Origin: Sphingomonadales bacterium | Lineage (GTDB): Bacteria > Pseudomonadota > Alphaproteobacteria > Sphingomonadales > Govanellaceae | Assembly (NCBI GenBank): GCA_019455285.1 | Contig: JACFMS010000006.1 | Span: 62,001 to 126,000, forward strand | Length of the DNA stretch: 64,000 bases | Reading direction: 5' to 3' | Part shown: one piece after another, positions 34,427 to 43,600 of the stretch | Layout: each line of letters opens with the position of its first letter | How positions within the stretch are numbered: position 1 is the first letter of the stretch | Position numbers and translations under genes: made by a program | The notes under the pieces: model-generated | What the model was told of the DNA's origin: nothing | Database searches by the model: none | Seen by the model: only the letters and a program-made list of their open reading frames with translations

Positions 34427-35929
34427 ATGAAACGCGATGACATTCTGAAGGATCTGGGCATAAACCCGGCGGAATTACAGGAAGGCAGCATTGCGGTGCA
34501 TTCGCCGATCGATGGCGCGCTTCTCGGCAAGGTCAAGGCCGATGATGCCGCCAGCGTCGACGCCAAGATCGCGCAAGCGACAAAAGCATTTCAGGAATGG
34601 CGTCAGGTGCCGGCGCCGCGGCGCGGCGAGCTGGTACGGCTGTTGGGCGAGGAGCTGCGGGCGCACAAGGAAGCCTTGGGCGCGCTCGTCACCTTGGAAT
34701 GCGGCAAGATCGTACAGGAAGGCCTGGGCGAAGTGCAGGAGATGATCGACATCTGCGACTTCGCCGTCGGCCTGTCGCGTCAGCTTTATGGGCTGACCAT
34801 CGCGTCGGAACGCCCCGGCCACCGCATGATGGAAACCTGGCATCCCATCGGGCCGGTAGGCATCATCAGCGCCTTTAATTTTCCGGTAGCGGTGTGGGCA
34901 TGGAACGCCGCCCTGGCGCTCGTTTGCGGCGATTCGCTGCTTTGGAAGCCGTCGGAAAAGACGTTGCTCTCCGCCCTTGCCGCTCATCGCCTGCTGGAAG
35001 CAGCCCTGGCGCGCTTCGGCGATGCGCCAAAAGGTTTGTCCAGCCTCATCGTCGGCAACCGCAAGGTGGGGGCGGCGCTGCTGGATGATCCCCGCGTGCC
35101 GGTGATCTCGGCCACCGGCAGCACCGCCATGGGCCGCGTCGTCGGCCCGCGCGTTGCGGCGCGCTTCGGCCGCAGCATCCTGGAACTGGGCGGCAACAAC
35201 GCCATCATCGTGACGCCCTCGGCAGACTTGGAAATGGCGCGCCGGGCGATTTTGTTTGGCGCGGTGGGCACTTGCGGCCAGCGCTGCACCTCGACGCGGC
35301 GCATCTTCGTCCACAGTTCAGTTTACGATCGTCTGGTGCCCAGCCTGAAAACCGCCTACGAGCGGGTGCGCATCGGCAATCCGCTCGACCCCGATACCCT
35401 GGTGGGGCCGCTGATCGACGGCCGCGCCTTTGAGGCCATGGAACAGGCGCTGCAGCAGGCGCGCGACCACGGCGCGCGCATCCATGGCGGCGGCCGCGTC
35501 TCGGTTGCGGGCGCGGAAGGCGGCTATTATGTCAAGCCCGCCATCGTCGAGATGACGGATGCCGCCGACAACGTAAGAGAGGAGACCTTCGCCCCCATTC
35601 TCTATGTCTTTCGCTATGACGATTTCGAGGATGCGCTCCATCGCAACAATGACGTGCCGCAGGGTCTGTCGTCGGCGATCTTCACCACCGATATGCGCGA
35701 GGCGGAACGCTTTGTTGCCGTCAACGGGTCCGACTGCGGCATCGCCAACGTCAACATCGGCACCTCGGGCGCGGAAATCGGCGGCGCGTTCGGCGGCGAG
35801 AAGGAAACCGGCGGCGGTCGCGAATCGGGATCGGACTCGTGGAAGGCTTACATGCGCCGCCAGACCTCGACCATCAATTATTCCCGCGCGCTGCCGTTGG
35901 CGCAGGGCATCAAGTTTGATACCGAATGA
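34427..35929 (+). CDS. amaB: ALDH7-type aldehyde dehydrogenase (alpha-aminoadipic semialdehyde / piperideine-6-carboxylate)
   Basis: The 500-residue enzyme has WHPIGPVGIISAFNFPVAVW near residue 142, the catalytic-base motif ELGGNNAIIV near 252 and the nucleophile motif GTCGQRCTSTRR near 284; GGNN and GQRCTS are hallmarks of the ALDH7 group. ALDH7 members oxidise alpha-aminoadipic semialdehyde to aminoadipate in lysine breakdown. A glutaryl-CoA dehydrogenase gene 7 kb away supports that pathway here. Its promoter carries a site shared with the XRE-cupin regulator gene. Confidence 0.88.
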   Translation: MKRDDILKDLGINPAELQEGSIAVHSPIDGALLGKVKADDAASVDAKIAQATKAFQEWRQVPAPRRGELVRLLGEELRAHKEALGALVTLECGKIVQEGLGEVQEMIDICDFAVGLSRQLYGLTIASERPGHRMMETWHPIGPVGIISAFNFPVAVWAWNAALALVCGDSLLWKPSEKTLLSALAAHRLLEAALARFGDAPKGLSSLIVGNRKVGAALLDDPRVPVISATGSTAMGRVVGPRVAARFGRSILELGGNNAIIVTPSADLEMARRAILFGAVGTCGQRCTSTRRIFVHSSVYDRLVPSLKTAYERVRIGNPLDPDTLVGPLIDGRAFEAMEQALQQARDHGARIHGGGRVSVAGAEGGYYVKPAIVEMTDAADNVREETFAPILYVFRYDDFEDALHRNNDVPQGLSSAIFTTDMREAERFVAVNGSDCGIANVNIGTSGAEIGGAFGGEKETGGGRESGSDSWKAYMRRQTSTINYSRALPLAQGIKFDTE

Positions 35930-35937
35930 GGCTGAAA

Positions 35938-35972
35938 AGTAGTGTGGGTCAAGCGACAGCGGACCCACGATT
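35938..35972. repeat. REP-like palindromic element, copy 3 (overlaps the end of iorB)
   Basis: GTGTGGGTC-AAGCGACAGC-GGACCCACGA is nearly identical to the left half of the element at 18913. On the minus strand it encodes the last eight residues of the IorB-type protein (NNRGSAVA) and its stop codon, so the repeat seems to have landed on or replaced the original gene end. Confidence 0.7.
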
Positions 35973-37388
35973 ATTGTACAGTTGCAGCTCGGCGGCGAAG
36001 GTGCGGCCTTCTTCATCCTGCAAGGCGGCGTCGCGCAACGCCATGACCTTCGCGGCGGCGTCCGCTTTACCAACCAGGCGCGGCAGCAACGCCATGATGC
36101 GATTGAACCGATCCATGCCCCGCTCGTGGGTGTCGCCATAGCCTTTAATGAGACGCGGCAATTCGGCGATCGCCACTGCCAGCTCATAATCCTGCGGCAC
36201 GATGGTCATCACCTGCGCCAGCCACGTCTCAATGGCGGCATTTTCTTTCTTGAAGCGCAGCGTACCGCGCCGCCAGCGCCGCAGCCGCGCCAAGACATAA
36301 AGCGGCAGAAAACCGGAGAGCTTGGCGGTGTGTATCTGCCGACCCTTGGCGAAAAACGGCGCCAGCAGCCGACGCATGGCGTTTGATTTCAACAAAGTGG
36401 CCCCCAGCGCCGCCGGCAAGGTATCACACACCTCCTCGTAGCGAGGATGAAAGTATTCGATCGAATAATAAGGCTGACCGGGCAGCGCCCGCGCCTCCGC
36501 GCCGATTTTTTCCAGACGTCCGGCGCGGGTTTTCAGATCAGCGACGCGGATCACGTCCTCATAGGACATCCACAGCGCCAGATAACGTGCTGCTTCGTTC
36601 AGCAGGCGATCACCCGCCGCCACTGCCCGCAATTTTTCAAGCCGCTCGACATAGAGCGCCGCATAAGCTGCATCCTGGTAATCCTGCAACCGGGCAATGC
36701 CGCGCTGTAGCGTGTCGTGCACCGACGCAGGCAAAGCATCGGAAGGCGCGGTTTCTGGTAGCGTGCTTTGCGTTCCCGCAAAACCGCGAGCAAAACCGGC
36801 CAGATTGCTGGCTACCGCCTTGCCCGATGCAGTGATGACCTGTTCGTAGGCATCACGGGCAAAGGGCAATGCGCCTGATCCGGAGAGCGCGCCGAACAGC
36901 ACCGCGCTGATGACGCTCGCAGTATCCTCGGCTGCCTGGTTCATGTCGAAGAGCACCAACCTTTTCGCCGCCTGGCGCAGAGCGTCCAGAACCGCCGTAT
37001 CATCGGCCCGGCCATCGCCCAGCGCTTGTTTCTCTGACACCGAATAGACCCGATGCGACGAGGCGATCAGGGTGGTCAGATCGGGACTGACAAAGCGGCG
37101 CGTCACGGCGCGGCCGGCTTCCATCAGTTCCGAGGCGATGACAATATCGACGTCCCCCGGCGCCGGCATCAGCGCCAGCACCGGCATCTTTCCGGTAGCT
37201 TTGACAACGGATTCGGGAAAAATCTCGATGAAATAGATGGTGGCGCCGGTGCGCTGCGCCACGCCGGCGATGGAAGTATATTGCGCCAGATAGCCATTGG
37301 CTTCGGCGAGATCGACGATCCACTGCGCCAGCACGCCGCCGCCCTGGCCGCCCAGCGCCATCACCGCGATGGAAATGGGCCGGGTCAT
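35949..37388 (-). CDS. iorB: Indolepyruvate oxidoreductase, beta-type subunit
   Basis: The 479-residue protein starts MTRPISIAVMALGGQGGGVL, a 2-oxoacid:ferredoxin oxidoreductase gamma-type domain (residues about 5-195). A helical C-terminal domain found in the long alphaproteobacterial IorB form follows. The start is fixed by an ATGA overlap with iorA; the frame to 37445 is not used. With IorA it oxidatively decarboxylates arylpyruvates or other 2-oxoacids to acyl-CoA. The last residues are encoded by a REP-like element, an odd ending. Substrate range is uncertain. Confidence 0.87.
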   Translation of the reverse strand: MTRPISIAVMALGGQGGGVLAQWIVDLAEANGYLAQYTSIAGVAQRTGATIYFIEIFPESVVKATGKMPVLALMPAPGDVDIVIASELMEAGRAVTRRFVSPDLTTLIASSHRVYSVSEKQALGDGRADDTAVLDALRQAAKRLVLFDMNQAAEDTASVISAVLFGALSGSGALPFARDAYEQVITASGKAVASNLAGFARGFAGTQSTLPETAPSDALPASVHDTLQRGIARLQDYQDAAYAALYVERLEKLRAVAAGDRLLNEAARYLALWMSYEDVIRVADLKTRAGRLEKIGAEARALPGQPYYSIEYFHPRYEEVCDTLPAALGATLLKSNAMRRLLAPFFAKGRQIHTAKLSGFLPLYVLARLRRWRRGTLRFKKENAAIETWLAQVMTIVPQDYELAVAIAELPRLIKGYGDTHERGMDRFNRIMALLPRLVGKADAAAKVMALRDAALQDEEGRTFAAELQLYNNRGSAVA

Positions 37389-39508
37389 GCCACGCTCCTT
37401 GCCGCGCGGCGTTGCAGCCAACCAATAACGTTCTGCCGCAGCCACGCCAGCGCACGATCAATCCAGGTGGGATTATAAATCAGCTCCACCCGCGCGAATG
37501 AGGGGCAGAGCACGGCGGCGTGCGCCACTTCGCCGCAATGGCCGCAGCCGACGCAACTGTTGTCCACATAGGCGATGGGATCGACTTTCAAGGGATCGGG
37601 ATTATCGCGAACAGTCAACGACGGACAACCCGACAGACGCACGCAGGCATGATCGCCGGTGCAGGTGTCGCTATCGACATAGAAACGCTCGCGCACCACC
37701 CGAACGCCTTGCTTAATGGCGCGATTGGTCAGCGGCTTCACCCGGCGCTGGCGGTTGAGCTGGCATTCGCCTTCGGCGACGATGATCTTGGGGCCTTTTT
37801 CCGCCGTGGTCATGGCGTCGCGCAAGGTATCACGCAAAGTCGCCACGTCGTAGCTGCGCACCCGCTTCACCCACTTCACGCCAACGCCCTTGACCGCTTC
37901 GGTTATCGCGTGCTTGGTGCTGCGGGCGGGGTTCTCTGCCCGCGACGATAATATGTCTTGGCCGCCGGTGGCCGCCGAATAATTGTTGTCGACAATGACC
38001 AGTACGTTGTCGGACTTGTTGAATACCGCATTGCCGACGCCGCTGGTCAATCCGTTATGCCAAAACCCGCCATCGCCCATCACCGCGACGGCGCGCTTCT
38101 TGGCTTCGACATTGAATGCCGACGCGCCGGCCCAGCCCAGGCCGTAGCCCATGGTGGTGTTGCCGATGTTGAACGGGGCGTTGATGGAAAACAGGTGGCA
38201 GCCGATATCGCTGCTGACATGAAAGCGCCCAAGTTCCTTTTCCGCCAGCTTCATGGCGGCGAAAATCGGCCGTTCCGGGCAGCCGGTGCAAAAGCCGGGC
38301 ACCCGCGGCGGCAGTTTGGCGGGCAACGTCCCGGCCTCCGCCGGCGGATGGACCAGGGTCGAAGAAGAGGCGGCGAGATGCGGCGCATGATAGTTTAAAA
38401 ATGCGCGCACGCCTTGCGTCAGGATATCCGCGGTATATTCGCCGGCCATGGGCAGCACATCCTTGCCGACGATCTTGGTTTGCACATCCGCCTTGCGCAA
38501 AATCGCATTCACCGCCTGTTCGATGAAGTCGGGCTGGCCTTCCTCGATGAGAAGCACCGCCTTCTTATCGGCGCAAAAGCCAATGATTTCCTCGTTCACC
38601 AAAGGATAGGTGACGTTCATGACATAGATCGGCAGCTCAGTGTTGCCGAAGGCGTCGGCAAGCCCTTGCAGCTCCAACGTGCGCATCAGCGAATTGTAAA
38701 GCCCGCCCTGGACGATGACGCCAATGTCGCCAGTGACGCCCCCCACGAACTCGTTTAATTTGTGATCCTTGATGAACTGCACGGCGGCGGGCCAGCGCTG
38801 GTCGATCTTTTCCTGTTCGTGAACGTAGCTCGACGGCGGCAGCACGATGCGGGTGACATCGCGTACCGGATTTTCCAGGGCGTCTTTCACGCTCGGCGAC
38901 GGCCTACGGTTGTCCTTGGCCTCAAAACGGCCGTAGAGATGACAGGCGCGAATACGCAGCTCCAACATCACCGGCGTATTGGAGGCTTCCGACAATTCAA
39001 ACCCCTTTTCCACCATGTGGACGATGCTGGGCAGATTGGGCCGCGGATCGAGAAGCCAGATCTGCGATTTCATGGCGAAGGCGTGGCTGCGCTCCTGCAT
39101 GATAGAGGAGCCTTCGCCATAATCCTCGCCGATGATGATGAGCGCGCCGCCCATGACGCCGCCGGAGGCGACGTTAGCCAAGGCATCGGAGGCGACATTG
39201 GTGCCGACCGTCGATTTCCACGTCACCGCGCCACGCAACGGATAATTCACCGATGCCGCCAACATGGCGCCGGCGGCGGCTTCCGAGGCGCAGGCTTCGA
39301 AATGGACGCCGAGTTCATCAAGAATGTCCTGGGCGTCGGAGAGCACGTCCATCAAGTGCGAGATCGGCGCGCCCTGATAGCCGCCGACGTAGGCGACGCC
39401 GGATTGCAGCAGCGCCTTGGTGACGGCGAGAATGCCTTCGCCGCGAAATTCCGCGCCCTGGCCCAGCCGGAGCTTCTTGACTTCTTCCTTGAATGATCGT
39501 TCGGCCAT
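37385..39508 (-). CDS. iorA: Indolepyruvate ferredoxin oxidoreductase, alpha-type subunit
   Basis: The 707-residue protein has a pyruvate:ferredoxin oxidoreductase N-terminal domain (VAYVGGYQGAPISHLMDVL near residue 36), a thiamine-diphosphate domain (VMGDGGFWHNG near 470, then VDNNYSAATGGQ) and a C-terminal ferredoxin-like region with CVGCGHCGEVAHAAVLCPS near 650. A first cysteine set, CTGDHACVRLSGCPS, has unusual spacing. It acts with IorB in 2-oxoacid breakdown in the cytoplasm. The operon is iorA-iorB, with a MarR-type gene upstream on the same strand. Confidence 0.9.
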   Translation of the reverse strand: MAERSFKEEVKKLRLGQGAEFRGEGILAVTKALLQSGVAYVGGYQGAPISHLMDVLSDAQDILDELGVHFEACASEAAAGAMLAASVNYPLRGAVTWKSTVGTNVASDALANVASGGVMGGALIIIGEDYGEGSSIMQERSHAFAMKSQIWLLDPRPNLPSIVHMVEKGFELSEASNTPVMLELRIRACHLYGRFEAKDNRRPSPSVKDALENPVRDVTRIVLPPSSYVHEQEKIDQRWPAAVQFIKDHKLNEFVGGVTGDIGVIVQGGLYNSLMRTLELQGLADAFGNTELPIYVMNVTYPLVNEEIIGFCADKKAVLLIEEGQPDFIEQAVNAILRKADVQTKIVGKDVLPMAGEYTADILTQGVRAFLNYHAPHLAASSSTLVHPPAEAGTLPAKLPPRVPGFCTGCPERPIFAAMKLAEKELGRFHVSSDIGCHLFSINAPFNIGNTTMGYGLGWAGASAFNVEAKKRAVAVMGDGGFWHNGLTSGVGNAVFNKSDNVLVIVDNNYSAATGGQDILSSRAENPARSTKHAITEAVKGVGVKWVKRVRSYDVATLRDTLRDAMTTAEKGPKIIVAEGECQLNRQRRVKPLTNRAIKQGVRVVRERFYVDSDTCTGDHACVRLSGCPSLTVRDNPDPLKVDPIAYVDNSCVGCGHCGEVAHAAVLCPSFARVELIYNPTWIDRALAWLRQNVIGWLQRRAARSVA

Positions 39509-39633
39509 GGGGCAAGCCTGCGAGGTTGGGCGGAAGGGCCTAAGCCCACCATATGTCGTTATCTATCCATACCCGAAATCACGTGAAATTGCAAATAAAA
39601 AATAGTTGTAAGCCCTTGGGCCTCATGGCCGGC

Positions 39634-40119
39634 TCAATCAAGATAGGGCGAGCGGCCGAGGTTGCCTTCGATCACCTTCAAGACATGCATCAGACGGGTC
39701 AGGTCATCATCGCTCAAGCCCTTGATCGCCTTGCGATAAATCCGGCCGCCGACCTGTTTAACCCGCTCTACCGCCGCCCGCCCGGCAGCGGTGATATAGA
39801 CCTCGGTCACCCGGCTGTCATCGGCGCTTGGCGCCCGCCTGACCAGGCCTTCCGCCTCCATGCGAATGAGGATGCGGGTGATGGTAGACATCTTGATGAT
39901 GGTGCGACGGGAAATGTCGCTCACCGTGCTGGGGTTGGTGTCTTCCAGGAGCGTCAGCACCCGCCAATGCGGCTGATCCATGCCGATGGTTTTCAAGGCC
40001 TTGCTCATTTCCTCCACATAGACCGCCGAGGTCCGGTTGAGCGCGTAAAGCGGGTAGCGGTCGAGGATAAAGGCCGGATCGTCGGGCGCCGGGTGGAGGG
40101 ACTTTTTCGGTTTTGCCAT
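39634..40119 (-). CDS. MarR-family transcriptional regulator
   Basis: The 161-residue protein has the MarR winged helix: HWRVLTLLEDTNPSTVSDIS, then RTIIKMSTITRILIRMEAEG (recognition helix) and a wing with APSADDSRVTEVYITAAG. Helices at both ends would form the dimer. MarR proteins usually repress themselves and a neighbouring gene until an aromatic or acyl ligand binds. It precedes iorA on the same strand and is divergent from an MFS gene; a palindrome lies in the gap at 40185-40200. Confidence 0.9.
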   Translation of the reverse strand: MAKPKKSLHPAPDDPAFILDRYPLYALNRTSAVYVEEMSKALKTIGMDQPHWRVLTLLEDTNPSTVSDISRRTIIKMSTITRILIRMEAEGLVRRAPSADDSRVTEVYITAAGRAAVERVKQVGGRIYRKAIKGLSDDDLTRLMHVLKVIEGNLGRSPYLD

Positions 40120-40184
40120 TTTAGGCCCAGGATCTAGATGTCGCCGGAGGGGGCGTAGCGCGATTAGAACCGAAAAACACTCTG

Positions 40185-40200
40185 AAAATCAATTGATTTT
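40185..40200. promoter_or_regulatory. Palindrome in the marR-MFS divergent gap (candidate MarR operator)
   Basis: AAAATCAATTGATTTT is a perfect 16-bp palindrome 66 bases before the marR-type start and 121 before the MFS start. Size and AT-rich symmetry match MarR-family sites. No other striking signal was seen in the 201-base gap. Confidence 0.5.
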
Positions 40201-40320
40201 ATACCAGTTGCGGCAACGGCAGATCCCCCCGCCTGCGGCAAGGATGACGTCGGAGTAAAAGTGATTCACCCCAATAATAAACCGCTGTAGAAGGAAGGGT
40301 GCTGGTTCCTTCATCGTAAA

Positions 40321-41592
40321 ATGGATCCCTCCTTGACCGCTTCCTCTCCCTCCTCCTCTTCCGGCTGGGCGGTGCTCGGCGTCGCCGATTACCGGCGCTT
40401 CATCCTGGCCCGCCTGTGCGGCAATCTCGGCATCCAGATGATCAACGCCGCCGTCGGCTGGCAGGTTTATCAACTCACCGGCGATCCCTTATACCTCGGC
40501 CTCGTCGGCCTGGTGCAGTTCCTGCCGATCCTGGTCCTGGGCTTTCCCGCCGGCCACGTGGCGGATACCCGGGAACGGACCACGGTGCTGCGCTTGTGCC
40601 TCGGTCTGGAGTTGGTGTGCGCGGCGATCCTCGGCATCCTTGCCTTCAGCGGCGGCGGCGCGGTGTGGCCGATCTTGAGCACTCTGGCGCTTCTGGCGGT
40701 GGGGCGCGCCTTTCATGCCCCCGCCAGTCATGCGCTCTTGGCTAACCTGGTACCCAAGGAACTGTTGCCCAGCGCTATCGGCTGGAGTTCGACCGTGTGG
40801 CAGGCGGCGACCATCGCCGGGCCGGCGCTGGGCGGCCTCTTGCTCATTTTAGGGTCGGGCTGGGTTTATGGCCTGGCCGCGGCGCTGCTGCTGGCGGCGA
40901 CGGTCTTGACCGCCCGTATCGCGCCGAGAGGAGTGCCCGGCAGCGCCGCCATGGACTGGCTGGCGCTCACCGGGGGCATTCGCTACGTGTGGCGGACCAA
41001 GGTCATTCTCGGCGCCATCAGCCTTGATCTGGCCGCCGTGCTCCTGGGCGGCGCCACGGCGCTGCTGCCGGCGTTCGCCAGCGATATCCTTCATGTCGGT
41101 CCGGCGGGTTATGGCTGGCTGCGCGCCGCTCCCGCCATGGGTGCGGTGTTGACCGGCCTTTATCTGGCGCAGCGGCCGATCCGCCGCCGACTGGGCGTCA
41201 CCATGCTCATGGGTGTCGGCGTCTACGGCGCGGCGATCCTGGCGTTCGGCCTCTCAACGGCGTTCTGGCTGTCGCTCCTGGCGCTGGCGGTGAGCGGCGC
41301 GGCCGACATGTTCAGCGTCTTCGTCCGCCATAGCTTGGTGCAGCTCGCCACCCCCGACGCCATGCGCGGCCGGGTGGCGGCGGTCAACTCGGTGTTCATC
41401 ACCGCCTCCAACGAGCTGGGCGAGTTCGAATCCGGCATCGTCGCCGCCCTGATCGGCGTCGTGCCCTGCGTCGTGGCGGGAGCTATCGGCACGCTCCTGG
41501 TGGCGGCCGCCGCCCCCTACCTTTTTCCGGCCTTGCGGGTGATCGATCGGATCGAGGATGTACTGCCGCCGGAGCGAGCGGCCAGCGGATAA
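40321..41592 (+). CDS. MFS exporter (EntS/MFS_3-like)
   Basis: The 423-residue protein has about twelve membrane segments. Typical features of the EntS-like branch are present: GVADYRRFILARLCGNLGIQM at the start, VGWQVYQLTGDPLYLGLVGL, GHVADTRERTTVL in the 2-3 loop and VFVRHSLVQLATPDAMRGRV in the C-terminal half. Relatives export siderophores or drugs. It is divergent from the MarR-type gene, a common arrangement for a ligand-regulated efflux pump. The substrate is unknown. Confidence 0.85.
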   Translation: MDPSLTASSPSSSSGWAVLGVADYRRFILARLCGNLGIQMINAAVGWQVYQLTGDPLYLGLVGLVQFLPILVLGFPAGHVADTRERTTVLRLCLGLELVCAAILGILAFSGGGAVWPILSTLALLAVGRAFHAPASHALLANLVPKELLPSAIGWSSTVWQAATIAGPALGGLLLILGSGWVYGLAAALLLAATVLTARIAPRGVPGSAAMDWLALTGGIRYVWRTKVILGAISLDLAAVLLGGATALLPAFASDILHVGPAGYGWLRAAPAMGAVLTGLYLAQRPIRRRLGVTMLMGVGVYGAAILAFGLSTAFWLSLLALAVSGAADMFSVFVRHSLVQLATPDAMRGRVAAVNSVFITASNELGEFESGIVAALIGVVPCVVAGAIGTLLVAAAAPYLFPALRVIDRIEDVLPPERAASG

Positions 41593-41634
41593 GCCCCGCG
41601 GATAAGCATTGCATCGATATTCCCAATCGGATAC

Positions 41635-41648
41635 TTGTTTCCTTTAGG
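41635..41648 (+). promoter_or_regulatory. Site shared with the ALDH7 promoter, before the XRE-cupin gene
   Basis: TTGTTTCCTTTAGG matches 13 of 14 bases of the site at 34309-34322 in the same orientation. It ends 22 bases before the preferred ATG of the XRE-cupin regulator, a good place for autoregulation. Confidence 0.45.
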
Positions 41649-41670
41649 CAACAGCAAGGCCAGTTTCGGC

Positions 41671-42270
41671 ATGGAACCCGTTCGTCCCATATCCTCGGCG
41701 CTGGAAGCGTCACCGCCCGCCGCCGAGCTGGGCGGGCGCTTGAAAGCCCTGCGTCAGGAACGAGGCTGGACGCTGGCCGATGCGGCGGAGGCTACCGGCA
41801 TCGCCCGCTCGTCGCTGTCCAAGATAGAAAACGGCCAGATGTCGCCAACCTATGATTTGCTGTTGAAATTGGCGCGGGGATTTGCCGTCGATATCGCCGA
41901 CCTGTTCGCCAACGCGCAGGTCGTGACCGCGCCCGGCCGCATGGCGGTGAGCCGCGCCAAGACCGGGCAGCATCACCTGAATGCGCTTTATGATCATGAA
42001 ATCCTCGCCGGCGCCCTGGCGCGCAAGAAGATCCAGCCGTTCCGCACCACCATCAAGCCGCTGGCGAACGGCGCATCACCGAACTGGTCCGGTCATTCCG
42101 GCGAGGAATTTCTCTACGTGCTATCGGGCCGGGTGATCTTTTACACCGAGCATTACGAGCCGGTGACCCTGGACGCCGGCGACAGCCTTTATATCGACAG
42201 CTCGATGCGGCATGCGGCGGCTTCCGCCGGCCCCGGCGACGCCGAGGTACTATGGGTGACGGCGGCTTAA
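41671..42270 (+). CDS. XRE-family regulator with C-terminal cupin domain
   Basis: The 199-residue form starts MEPVRPISSALEAS; an in-frame TTG at 41635 would add 12 residues encoded by the putative operator. Residues about 22-80 form an XRE helix-turn-helix (LKALRQERGWTLADAAEATG, SSLSKIENGQMSPTYDLL). Residues about 125-199 form a cupin (HSGEEFLYVLSGRVIFYTEH, LDAGDSLYIDSSMRHAAAS) that could bind an effector. Such proteins often control amino-acid or aldehyde catabolism. The shared site suggests that it controls itself and the ALDH7-type gene. Confidence 0.88.
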   Translation: MEPVRPISSALEASPPAAELGGRLKALRQERGWTLADAAEATGIARSSLSKIENGQMSPTYDLLLKLARGFAVDIADLFANAQVVTAPGRMAVSRAKTGQHHLNALYDHEILAGALARKKIQPFRTTIKPLANGASPNWSGHSGEEFLYVLSGRVIFYTEHYEPVTLDAGDSLYIDSSMRHAAASAGPGDAEVLWVTAA

Positions 42271-42286
42271 GGCCGGAAGTTAAGAC

Positions 42287-42368
42287 GTCATTGCGAGCGA
42301 AGCGAAGCAATCCATAGCGATTTCGCTGTTTATTGGATTGCTTCGCCCCTATCGGGTCTCGCAATGAC
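42287..42368. repeat. Dispersed palindromic repeat of the GTCATTGCGAGCGAAGCGAAG type
   Basis: GTCATTGCGAG and CTCGCAATGAC close the element; the inner arms GCGAAGCAATCCA and TGGATTGCTTCGC also pair. This palindrome type is scattered in many bacterial genomes. It fills the gap between the convergent XRE-cupin and gcdH genes and may act as a bidirectional terminator. Confidence 0.75.
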
Positions 42369-42381
42369 TGTTGGAGCGTAT

Positions 42382-43596
42382 TTACTCCGCCGAGAACGCC
42401 TGAATGCCGGTCTGGGCGCGGCCCAGGATGAGGGCGTGGATGTCGTGGGTGCCCTCATAGGTGTTGACCGCCTCCAGGTTCATGACATGACGGATGACGT
42501 GGTATTCATCCGACACGCCGTTGCCGCCGTGCATATCGCGCGCCACACGGGCGATGTCCAAGGCCTTGCCGCAGGAATTGCGCTTGATCAGCGATACCGT
42601 CTCCGGGGCAAGCTTGCCTTGATCCTTCAAGCGCCCGGCTTGCAGGCAGGCCAAGAGGCCGATGGAAATTTCCGTCTGCATGTCGGCTAGCTTTTTCTGA
42701 ATGAGCTGATTGGCGGCCAGCGGCCGGCCGAACTGCTTGCGCTCCAAGGTGTAAGAACGCGCCGCGTGCCAGCAGAACTCGGCGGCCCCGAGCGCGCCCC
42801 AGGCGATGCCGTAGCGGGCGTTGTTCAGGCACCCGAAGGGGCCTTTCAGCCCTTTCACGTTGGGCAGCAGGTGGTCGGCCGGAACGAACACGTCTTGCAT
42901 GGCGATCGAGCCGGTGATCGAGGCGCGCAGCGAAAACTTGCCTTCGATCTTGGGCGCGCTTAAGCCCTTCATACCCTTTTCCAGAATAAAACCTCTGATC
43001 TCGCCAGAGTCATCCTTGGCCCACACCACGAACACGTCGGCGATGGGCGAATTGGTGATCCACATCTTGGAGCCGTTGAGGACATAGCCGCCATCAACCG
43101 TCTTGGCCCGCGTTTTCATGCCCCCCGGATCGGAGCCGTGATCGGGCTCGGTCAGACCGAAGCAGCCCACCCATTCACCGGTGGCCAATTTCGGCAGATA
43201 TTTTTTGCGCTGTTCTTCCGTGCCGTAGGCGTGGATGGGGTGCATCACCAGCGAGGATTGCACTGACATCGCCGAGCGGTAGCCGGAATCCACCCGTTCC
43301 ACCTCCCGCGCCACCAGGCCATAACACACATAGTTGGTGCCGGCGCAGCCGTAGCCGTCGATGGTGGAGCCCAGAAGGCCCAAGCCGCCCATCTCGGTCA
43401 TGATGGCGCGATCGAAGGTTTCATCGCGGTGCGCCTTGAGCACCCGCGGCATCAGGTTTCCTTGGCAATAGTCCCGCGCGGCGTCGCGCACCATGCGCTC
43501 TTCTTCGCTCAGCAGGTCTTCAAATGAAAAGGGATCTTCCCAATTAAACGCCGCGCGCGCGGCGGCGGCTTTGGGTGCGGTTGCAGCTTGGCCCAT
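42382..43596 (-). CDS. gcdH: Glutaryl-CoA dehydrogenase
   Basis: The 404-residue acyl-CoA dehydrogenase shows [20 protein letters not shown] near residue 145, [18 protein letters not shown] near 178 and the catalytic-base motif [20 protein letters not shown] near 372, where the glutamate is typical of GcdH. It oxidises and decarboxylates glutaryl-CoA to crotonyl-CoA at the end of lysine and tryptophan breakdown, passing electrons to ETF. AGGAGAATAAGGTC precedes the ATG. The thioesterase gene ends 4 bases upstream, so the two form an operon. Confidence 0.93.
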   Translation of the reverse strand: MGQAATAPKAAAARAAFNWEDPFSFEDLLSEEERMVRDAARDYCQGNLMPRVLKAHRDETFDRAIMTEMGGLGLLGSTIDGYGCAGTNYVCYGLVAREVERVDSGYRSAMSVQSSLVMHPIHAYGTEEQRKKYLPKLATGEWVGCFGLTEPDHGSDPGGMKTRAKTVDGGYVLNGSKMWITNSPIADVFVVWAKDDSGEIRGFILEKGMKGLSAPKIEGKFSLRASITGSIAMQDVFVPADHLLPNVKGLKGPFGCLNNARYGIAWGALGAAEFCWHAARSYTLERKQFGRPLAANQLIQKKLADMQTEISIGLLACLQAGRLKDQGKLAPETVSLIKRNSCGKALDIARVARDMHGGNGVSDEYHVIRHVMNLEAVNTYEGTHDIHALILGRAQTGIQAFSAE

Positions 43597-43600
43597 GACC

